From assembly GCA_002315735.1 (NCBI GenBank), contig DCIA01000006.1, positions 1-11,668 on the forward strand: a stretch of 11,668 nt of DNA, written 5' to 3'. The position numbers and the translations under genes were made by a program. Source of the stretch: Clostridiales bacterium UBA1738 (GTDB lineage Bacteria > Bacillota > Clostridia > UBA1381). Positions 6,810 through 11,668 of the stretch are shown here, piece by piece (positions within the stretch are counted from its first letter, which is position 1; every line of letters begins with the position of its first letter). Below the pieces are notes generated by a model that was not told the DNA's origin, searched no databases, and saw only the letters and a list, made by a program, of their open reading frames with translations.

Positions 6810-6838
6810 TTGACATAGACGAAAAAAAAGAGTAAAAT
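6810..6838 (+). promoter_or_regulatory. Distal promoter of the SLH protein gene
   Basis: TTGACA (6810-6815), a 17-base spacer and TAAAAT (6833-6838) match the sigma-A consensus at 11 of 12 positions. A second TTGACA lies at 6798-6803 but has no -10 at a suitable distance. Transcripts from here would carry a leader of about 280 bases before the ATG at 7123. Confidence 0.8.
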
Positions 6839-6929
6839 ATGATAGTATGGTTGAATAAAAGTGTAAAATTCGCAGCAATAACTCTTTAAGATTTCTGAAT
6901 GTTTTCAAAAATTACATAGGGTTTATTGT

Positions 6930-6959
6930 TTGACAGCAATTTTACAAGTTTGTTACAAC
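6930..6959 (+). promoter_or_regulatory. Weak middle promoter candidate of the SLH protein gene
   Basis: A perfect TTGACA (6930-6935) is followed after 18 bases by TACAAC (6954-6959), a 4 of 6 match to the -10. It overlaps the WalR-type box. It may be a true weak promoter or a by-product of the AT-rich context. Confidence 0.35.
6941..6957 (-). promoter_or_regulatory. WalR-type box upstream of the SLH protein gene
   Basis: On the minus strand the sequence is TGTAAC-AAACT-TGTAAA, an exact match to the known WalR (YycF) consensus TGTWAH-N5-TGTWAH, the site of the essential cell-wall two-component regulator of low-GC Gram-positives. It ends 15 bases before the proximal -35. I found no second exact match in the control regions I scanned by eye. 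That WalR acts here is an inference; the site is on the strand opposite to the SLH gene. Confidence 0.5.
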
Positions 6960-6972
6960 TGCAAAAATAGCA

Positions 6973-7001
6973 TTGACATACCGAAAATTCGGTGTTACAA
7001 T
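6973..7001 (+). promoter_or_regulatory. Proximal promoter of the SLH gene with internal inverted repeat
   Basis: TTGACA (6973-6978), a 17-base spacer and TACAAT (6996-7001) match the consensus at 11 of 12 positions. The spacer contains ACCGAA-AA-TTCGGT (6980-6993), a perfect six-base inverted repeat, and outer arms CATTGA (6971-6976) and TCAATG (7001-7006) are also inverted copies. This places a possible operator directly between -35 and -10. Transcription should start near 7008, leaving about 115 bases of leader. Confidence 0.85.
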
Positions 7002-7042
7002 CAATGCATAGTCAAAGCCTTTATTGGCATTGGCAACAAATA

Positions 7043-7112
7043 GTTCCGATGTGGAAGAGAAAGGGTGCACTCGGAATACAGAGAAGACCCTTTCAAAATA
7101 GAAAAAGGGAGG
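7043..7112 (+). promoter_or_regulatory. 5' leader with competing RNA pairings over the ribosome binding site
   Basis: ACCCTTTC (7087-7094) can pair perfectly with GAAAGGGT (7059-7066), or its CCCTTT can pair with AAAGGG (7104-7109), part of the SLH gene's ribosome binding site GGGAGG (7107-7112). TTCCGA (7044-7049) can also pair with TCGGAA (7071-7076), interleaved with the first stem. The layout resembles an on/off switch of translation or a pseudoknot. It matches no riboswitch class that I recognise, and could be chance or simple leader structure. Confidence 0.4.
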
Positions 7113-7122
7113 ATTTGAAATT

Positions 7123-10059
7123 ATGAAGAATTTCAAAAGAGTAATTTCCGCTGTTATCGCAATGGCAATTTCAGCAAGTACACTTGTTGCAGTTAGCGCA
7201 AGCAAGTTTACAGACGTTGCAGATACAGCAAACTGTGCTGAAGCAGTTAACGTGCTTTCAGCATTGAAGATCGTTAATGGTTATGAAGATGGTTCTTTCA
7301 AACCTGAAGGCGAAATCACAAGAGCAGAAGCTGCTACAATGATCGTTGGTGCACTTAACATGACTGACGATGCTAAGGCTGCTGCCGGCACATCAAAGTT
7401 TACTGACGTAAACGCAAACGCAAACTGGGCTACAGGCTATGTTAATGTAGGTGTTGCTCAAGGTTTCATCGCTGGTATGAATGATACAACATTCGCACCA
7501 CAAGAAAACGTAACATACGCTCAAATGTGCGTAATGTTAACAAAGATTACAGGTTATGGTGACTACGCAGTTAGCTACGGCGGTTACCCAACAGGTTATA
7601 CAACAATGGCGGCTTCTGCCGGTATCAACAAGGGCGTTGCTCTTGCAAACGATGCTAAGCTAACAAGAGGCCAAGTTGCTCAAATGATCTACAATGCATT
7701 AACAGCTCCAATGCTTGGTGTTGTTGCATACAAGATCGATGGTAACGAATATGCTAAATTAGATGGTAAGAAGGGTAATGATTTCAAGACACTTCTTTCA
7801 GACAAATTTGATGGTTATGTATTCACAGGTGAAGTTATAGCTACACCAAACAGTGAAAAAACACTTGAAAAAGGTAAAGTTTCTCTAAAAGGTACAAAGG
7901 GCGACTATGTTGAAGACTTGAACGAATCAATGGTAACAACTTTCGGTGTAACAGGTATCTACGCTGATATCGATGTTGAAGACTTACTATTCAAATCAGG
8001 TAATGCAGTTATCGTTAAAGATGCTGATGATGAATATCACTTAGTTTACTTTGCTGAAAACAGCAACACAGATATTAAGGAATATGCAGCAGCTGACTAT
8101 GACTCAATTACATCTGATGGCGATTATGCTACAGTTAAGTTTGGCTCAACAAAGGTTAAAGTTCCTGTAAGCGCAGTTGTATATGTTAACAATGCAAATA
8201 CAGGCGCAGATGTTGGAAGCTTTACTGCAAAAGAATGGGATGCAATCCTTTCAGAAGCACAAGGTACAGTTAAGGCCGTTAAGAATACAAACGGCGATAT
8301 CGTTAAGGTTATGTTAGATGTATATCTACTAGCTCAAGTTAACACAGTTAGCTATAAGAACGATAAGACAACAATTGCATTCTCAACACTTGGCACACCA
8401 TGTGAAACAATTTTCGGTGCTAAAACAAGAAAAATCGAAATTACAGACGATGCTGTTGAAGAAGGCGATACAGAAGTTATCGTAACAAGAAACGGCGAAG
8501 CTTGCGAACTTAAGGATCTTCAAGAAGATGATATCATCGCTATCTACTCAACAGATGTCGAAGATTCAACAATCTCAGATCCTAAGACAATCAAGATTCT
8601 TGCTACAAATGCTAAAGATGAAGGTTCTCTAACATCAAAAGATGTTGATGACAACGCTTACACATTAAATGGTACAGAATACAAAGTTGCTGAAGAATCA
8701 GTTTTAGAATCAGCAACAGTTGGTTCAACAATCGCTGTTTCACTTGATCCATTCGGTAGAATCTACGGAATCGACGAAGAAAAGACAGTTGATAAGTATG
8801 CTCTTGTAACATACTTCAGCGATTCTGATGACGAAGTTACACTATTAACAGCTGAAGGTAACACAAAGGTTTATACAGTTGAAGATGCTGCTTCAAGAGC
8901 TCTTGTAAGCAAACTTGCTCAAGATTCTGACATCGAAAATCGTGTTGTAACTTACAAAGTTAAAGCAAGAAACAACGAAGCTTATGCTATTGCAAGCGCA
9001 AGTGGTAAACTTGCTAATGCTAGCTATAACTCAGCTACACAAAAGGTTGGTTCAGTAACTCTTGCTGATTCAACATATATCATTGATGCTACAAAGCCAA
9101 CAGTTGGTACAGGTACAGTTAAGAAGATTTCTGACCTTGGCACATTCTCAGCTCTTACAGATGATGTTGACTATGAAATATATGCTTGGGATAAATCTTC
9201 TGTAACAAATGCTTACGGATTTGTTATCGTAACAGAAGCAGGTAGCACACTTGGTGCTGATTCAAGATTTGCTGTTGCTAAGAAGAATGCAAATTCAGCT
9301 ACAGTTCTTGATGACGAAACAGGTTATGAAATCGTAGTTCTTTACGACGGTCAAGAACAAACACTTCAAATCGCTGACGATGCTATCGTTTATCAACCTG
9401 GTTTTGCTAGCCAAAATATTGAAAAGAAAACAAATTTACAAGGTAGAGCATTCTTCTTCACAAAGGATTCTGACGGTTTAGTTGATGCAATCTATGTAAT
9501 CGATGACGGTTTCGTTGCTACAGCTGAAAAAGAAGGATGGATTAAGGAAAATACTTGGGTAGAAGCACTTTACAACAATGATAACAATGTTGATGTTCAA
9601 CTTGTTACAGGTATCGTAACTGCTGCAAGTGCTAAGAAGATTCAATTTGGTGTTCCGGCAGAAAATGATGGCTCTGTATTCTCTGTATTGAAAGATAAGC
9701 TTGTAATTGATACAAACATTTCTGACGATGCTAAGGATAGCCAAGGTGTATATGACTTCACAATCGCTTCTGATTGCGTATTCTACACATATGATGCTGA
9801 TAGCACAGAAACAAAAGAATACAACAAGTACTATGAAGATGGTAGCGCTAAGGCTTCAAACTTCAAGAACTTCCAATTCAAGGGCGACACATCATATATC
9901 TGGTGTAAGAAAGCTTCTAATGCTATAGATGAAGATATCACAACAAAACTTCTTTCAACTGATGACTTTAGAGATGAAATGGTAAGAGCATTTGCTATGG
10001 TTGTTGACGGTGAAGTAGTTGCTGTTTACCAAGAAATTGGTGGATACGGCATAAAATAA
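7123..10059 (+). CDS. Secreted SLH-domain surface (S-layer) protein, 978 aa
   Basis: Probably an abundant surface-layer protein held non-covalently on secondary cell-wall polymer by its N-terminal SLH domains. A signal peptide spans 1-26 (KNFKR, hydrophobic core, cleavage after VSA). SLH1 at about 28-80 is canonical: KFTDV, NGYEDGSFKPEGEITRAEAATMI. SLH2 at about 92-145 begins KFTDV but has TYAQ in place of TRAE. SLH3 at about 150-195 lacks the FxDV start and has TRGQ. Residues 200-978 form a long acidic, Thr/Val/Asp-rich region, presumably repeated beta domains, with no enzymatic motif that I recognise. Six Cys (38, 136, 427, 461, 885, 928) are unusual for a Gram-positive S-layer protein. Codon use is strongly biased (ACA for Thr, GTT, GCT), as in highly expressed genes. 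The ribosome binding site GGGAGG (7107-7112) fixes the start. It is a single-gene unit with two strong promoters, a possible WalR box and its own terminator. An SLH-anchored adhesin is the alternative. Confidence 0.92.
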   Translation: MKNFKRVISAVIAMAISASTLVAVSASKFTDVADTANCAEAVNVLSALKIVNGYEDGSFKPEGEITRAEAATMIVGALNMTDDAKAAAGTSKFTDVNANANWATGYVNVGVAQGFIAGMNDTTFAPQENVTYAQMCVMLTKITGYGDYAVSYGGYPTGYTTMAASAGINKGVALANDAKLTRGQVAQMIYNALTAPMLGVVAYKIDGNEYAKLDGKKGNDFKTLLSDKFDGYVFTGEVIATPNSEKTLEKGKVSLKGTKGDYVEDLNESMVTTFGVTGIYADIDVEDLLFKSGNAVIVKDADDEYHLVYFAENSNTDIKEYAAADYDSITSDGDYATVKFGSTKVKVPVSAVVYVNNANTGADVGSFTAKEWDAILSEAQGTVKAVKNTNGDIVKVMLDVYLLAQVNTVSYKNDKTTIAFSTLGTPCETIFGAKTRKIEITDDAVEEGDTEVIVTRNGEACELKDLQEDDIIAIYSTDVEDSTISDPKTIKILATNAKDEGSLTSKDVDDNAYTLNGTEYKVAEESVLESATVGSTIAVSLDPFGRIYGIDEEKTVDKYALVTYFSDSDDEVTLLTAEGNTKVYTVEDAASRALVSKLAQDSDIENRVVTYKVKARNNEAYAIASASGKLANASYNSATQKVGSVTLADSTYIIDATKPTVGTGTVKKISDLGTFSALTDDVDYEIYAWDKSSVTNAYGFVIVTEAGSTLGADSRFAVAKKNANSATVLDDETGYEIVVLYDGQEQTLQIADDAIVYQPGFASQNIEKKTNLQGRAFFFTKDSDGLVDAIYVIDDGFVATAEKEGWIKENTWVEALYNNDNNVDVQLVTGIVTAASAKKIQFGVPAENDGSVFSVLKDKLVIDTNISDDAKDSQGVYDFTIASDCVFYTYDADSTETKEYNKYYEDGSAKASNFKNFQFKGDTSYIWCKKASNAIDEDITTKLLSTDDFRDEMVRAFAMVVDGEVVAVYQEIGGYGIK

Positions 10060-10076
10060 TCATACGATTATAAATT

Positions 10077-10108
10077 AAAGAGTTGAACTTAGGTTCAACT
10101 CTTTTTTT
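10077..10108 (+). terminator. Terminator of the SLH protein gene
   Basis: AAAGAGTTGAAC (10077-10088) pairs with GTTCAACTCTTT (10093-10104) around loop TTAG, a perfect 12-bp stem. A run of seven T (10102-10108) follows. It begins 17 bases after the stop codon and makes the SLH gene monocistronic. Confidence 0.95.
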
Positions 10109-10150
10109 GCTTTTTAGATATGCAAATTAACCTTATTAGATGCCTTTACA

Positions 10151-10173
10151 TCAAATAATTTGGGATAATTTGA
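10151..10173 (+). repeat. 10-base-period direct repeat upstream of the Fe-S operon promoter
   Basis: ATAATTTG occurs at 10155-10162 and again at 10165-10172, exactly one helical turn apart, within the wider inverted pair TCAAAT (10151-10156) and ATTTGA (10168-10173). It lies about 20 bases before the -35 element. This fits a dimeric regulator site, but I recognise neither a Fur box nor an IscR site in it. Confidence 0.4.
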
Positions 10174-10192
10174 TAAAAAAGCGCTTTTCATC

Positions 10193-10220
10193 TTGCATAT
10201 TGTAAAATTTGTGATATAAT
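10193..10220 (+). promoter_or_regulatory. Promoter of the NifU-like/GGGtGRT operon
   Basis: A perfect TATAAT (10215-10220) is preceded by a 16-base spacer and a weak -35, TTGCAT (10193-10198). Transcription should start near 10227, about 45 bases before the ATG at 10271. The weak -35 suggests dependence on an activator or a moderate basal level. Confidence 0.65.
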
Positions 10221-10270
10221 TAACAATAGAACTGTTATAAAAAGCAGACATAGAAAGGAGATTTTCTCAC

Positions 10271-10963
10271 ATGAAATATTCAAGCGAAGTAGAATCTATG
10301 TGCCCATTAGCTAAGGGCGCATATCATGGTCCTGCTCCAATTCCGGAAGAAGGAAAGTGGATTCAGGCAAAAGAGATTAAAGACATTTCAGGTCTTACAC
10401 ACGGTATTGGCTGGTGTGCACCTCAACAAGGTACATGTAAACTAACTCTTAATGTTAAAGAAGGTATTATTGAGGAGGCTCTTGTTGAAACAATAGGCTG
10501 TTCAGGTATGACTCATTCTGCTGCTATGGCATCTGAAATCCTAGTTGGAAAAACAATTTTAGAAGCACTTAACACAGACTTAGTTTGTGATGCTATCAAC
10601 ACGGCTATGCGTGAACTTTTCCTACAAATCGTTTACGGAAGAACCCAAACTGCATTCTCAGAAGACGGTCTTCCAATCGGCGCAGGTCTTGAAGACTTAG
10701 GTAAAGGTCTTCGCTCACAAGTTGGTACAACTTATGCAACACTTAAAAAAGGCCCAAGATATTTGGAACTTGCAGAAGGTTACATAACAAAGATTGCTGT
10801 TGACGAAAACAACGAAATCATCGGTTATAAATTTGTTCAACTTGGCAAAATGATGGAATGGATTAAGGGCGGTATGGACGCTAACGAAGCTTTACAAAAG
10901 GCTTCAGGTCAATACGGCAGGGTTGACGATGCTGTAAAGCTTATCGACCCAAGATGCGAATAA
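10271..10963 (+). CDS. NifU-like iron-sulfur cluster scaffold protein
   Basis: A 230-residue protein of the group annotated as iron-sulfur cluster assembly scaffold protein, related to the IscU/NifU N-terminal domain. GCSGMTHSAAMASEILVGKTILEAL at 76-100 (about) aligns with the IscU region GCGSAIASSS...GKSLDEA, so Cys77 corresponds to a cluster ligand. Other candidate ligands are Cys49 (GWCAP), Cys56 (GTCKL) and Cys106; Cys11 and Cys229 are also present. It is longer than IscU (about 130 residues) at both ends; the extra C-terminal part (about 140-230) has no motif I know. AAGGAG at 10255-10260 fixes the start. It is followed after 16 bases by a GGGtGRT-family gene in the same operon, a pairing common in anaerobic Firmicutes. 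No cysteine desulfurase is in view, so the sulfur source and client are unknown. The scaffold role is a family inference. Confidence 0.85.
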   Translation: MKYSSEVESMCPLAKGAYHGPAPIPEEGKWIQAKEIKDISGLTHGIGWCAPQQGTCKLTLNVKEGIIEEALVETIGCSGMTHSAAMASEILVGKTILEALNTDLVCDAINTAMRELFLQIVYGRTQTAFSEDGLPIGAGLEDLGKGLRSQVGTTYATLKKGPRYLELAEGYITKIAVDENNEIIGYKFVQLGKMMEWIKGGMDANEALQKASGQYGRVDDAVKLIDPRCE

Positions 10964-10979
10964 TGGGAGGTACAACATA

Positions 10980-11668
10980 ATGGCATTATTTGAAAGTTAT
11001 GAAAGAAGAATTGATCAGATAAACGCTGAACTTAAAAAGCATGGTATCTCTTCAATCGAAGAAGCAAAGGCAATTTGCGACGAAAAAGGCATTGATGTTT
11101 ATAACATCGTTAAAGGTATTCAACCAATCTGTTTTGAAAATGCTTGCTGGGCTTACATCGTAGGCGCTGCAATCGCTATCAAAGACGGCTGCACAAAGGC
11201 TGCTGACGCTGCTGCAAAAATCGGTGTAGGTCTTCAATCTTTCTGTATCCCCGGCTCTGTTGCTGACGACAGAAAAGTAGGCTTAGGTCACGGAAATTTG
11301 GGCGCTATGCTACTTCGTGAAGACACAAAGTGTTTTGCTTTCCTAGCAGGTCACGAATCATTTGCTGCTGCTGAAGGCGCTATCGGTCTTGCTCGTTCTG
11401 CTAACAAGGCAAGAAAAGAAGATTTAAGAGTTATCCTAAACGGTCTTGGCAAGGATGCTGCTCAAATTATTTCAAGAATTAACGGCTTTACATATGTTCA
11501 AACAAAGTTTGACTATTTCACAGGCGAACTTCAAATCGTAAAGGAAACTGCATACTCAAACGGCGAAAGAGCAAAAGTTCGTTGCTACGGCGCTGACGAT
11601 GTTCGTGAAGGCGTTGCAATTATGCACAAGGAAGGTGTTGATGTTTCTATCACAGGTAACTCAACTAA
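10980..11668 (+). CDS. GGGtGRT-family protein, N-terminal 229 residues (cut by window end)
   Basis: The ATG at 10980 follows GGGAGG (10965-10970) by nine bases and lies 16 bases after the scaffold gene's stop. The frame stays open to the window end, where the last full codon gives ...SITGNST. The sequence matches my recollection of the GGGtGRT protein family (about 330 residues), named for a glycine-rich motif that would lie in the missing C-terminal part. Visible features are a charged helical N-terminus (MALFESYERRIDQINAELKKHG), seven Cys (33, 51, 56, 71, 89, 118, 202) including CFENAC, and glycine-rich GLGHGNLGAMLLRED and FLAGHESFAAAEGAIGLA. There is no signal peptide, so it is cytoplasmic. 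Its biochemical function is not known to me. Co-transcription with a NifU-like scaffold suggests that it receives or uses an Fe-S cluster. Confidence 0.82.
   Translation, partial: MALFESYERRIDQINAELKKHGISSIEEAKAICDEKGIDVYNIVKGIQPICFENACWAYIVGAAIAIKDGCTKAADAAAKIGVGLQSFCIPGSVADDRKVGLGHGNLGAMLLREDTKCFAFLAGHESFAAAEGAIGLARSANKARKEDLRVILNGLGKDAAQIISRINGFTYVQTKFDYFTGELQIVKETAYSNGERAKVRCYGADDVREGVAIMHKEGVDVSITGNST

Larger units (their letters stand above)
6622..7122. other. Divergent control region between prfA and the SLH protein gene
   Basis: These 501 bases contain, from left to right, the prfA ribosome binding site and minus promoter (6655-6683), a series of A-tracts spaced about one helical turn apart (6737-6785), a strong + promoter (6810-6838), a weaker promoter-like pair (6930-6959) overlapping a WalR-type box (6941-6957), a second strong + promoter with internal dyad symmetry (6973-7001), and a leader of about 115 bases with alternative pairings (7043-7112). 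No gene is supported here. Two open stretches, 6839-6889 and 7004-7126, lack ribosome binding sites. Confidence 0.8.

Noticed and set aside
6839..6889. 16-codon frame MIVWLNKSVKFAAITL after the distal promoter
   Set aside because: Its ATG abuts the -10 element, so it would not be in the transcript from that promoter, and it has no ribosome binding site.
6801..7122. Known riboswitch (for example c-di-GMP) in the SLH leader
   Set aside because: I could not match the conserved core of any class I know; only competing pairings are visible.
7004..7126. 40-codon frame in the SLH leader whose TGA overlaps the SLH ATG
   Set aside because: No ribosome binding site precedes its ATG, which lies at or before the predicted transcription start of the proximal promoter, and its Trp/Arg/Gln-rich product looks non-biological. 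The overlap is noted but not called a leader peptide.
6942..7205. Minus-strand frame of 87 codons across the SLH leader and signal peptide region
   Set aside because: It is antisense to strong control elements and to the start of the SLH gene, with no ribosome binding site or promoter of its own.
7720..10059. Enzymatic domain in the SLH protein body
   Set aside because: No catalytic motif of glycosidase, protease or amidase type could be recognised in this Thr/Val/Asp-rich region.
1..11668. CRISPR array, insertion sequence, tRNA or attachment site
   Set aside because: No regularly spaced repeats, transposase-like protein, terminal inverted repeats or cloverleaf sequence were seen on either strand.

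Overview
The window is AT-rich chromosomal DNA from a low-GC Gram-positive anaerobe, most likely a gut-type Clostridia (Bacillota, perhaps Oscillospirales). The evidence is strong AGGAGG-like ribosome binding sites, sigma-A promoters of TTGACA/TATAAT type, an S-layer-homology surface protein, the YabE-like-protein-to-rsmA order known from Firmicutes, and a NifU-like/GGGtGRT gene pair typical of strict anaerobes. The taxonomic call is an inference. I see no mobile element, tRNA, rRNA or CRISPR array.

Layout. (1) Positions 1-1354 hold the end of a possible upstream gene, a secreted 335-residue protein of unknown function and a 56-codon gene, all on + with short gaps, closed by a strong terminator. 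The 56-residue peptide begins with a YxxP...G...T pattern like that of lasso-peptide leaders. (2) 1357-1659 on - is a small protein with one C-terminal membrane segment. (3) 1660-3940 holds an AT-rich spacer with an imperfect direct repeat and a near-consensus promoter, then a YabE-like cell-wall protein (two DUF348, G5, 3D) and rsmA. A hairpin plus T-run sits between those two genes. (4) 3968-6621 on - is prfA followed, with a two-base gap, by an AMP-forming acyl-CoA ligase-type gene. This unit converges on rsmA and shares a bidirectional terminator with it.

(5) 6622-7122 is a rich divergent control region: a promoter for prfA on -, phased A-tracts, two or three tandem promoters on +, a perfect match to the WalR box consensus, an inverted repeat inside the proximal promoter, and a 5' leader whose segments can pair in mutually exclusive ways, one of them covering the ribosome binding site. 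It drives (6) a 978-residue secreted SLH protein (7123-10059), probably an abundant surface-layer protein, with its own terminator. (7) 10109-11668 holds a promoter with an upstream 10-base-period direct repeat, then an operon of a NifU-like Fe-S scaffold protein and a GGGtGRT-family protein cut by the window end.

Functionally the window mixes cell-envelope genes (SLH protein, YabE-like protein, secreted protein) with translation housekeeping (rsmA, prfA) and a poorly understood Fe-S-linked pair. The parts most likely to be undescribed are the secreted protein/short peptide cassette at the left edge, the layered control region of the SLH gene, and the biochemical role of the NifU-like/GGGtGRT pair.
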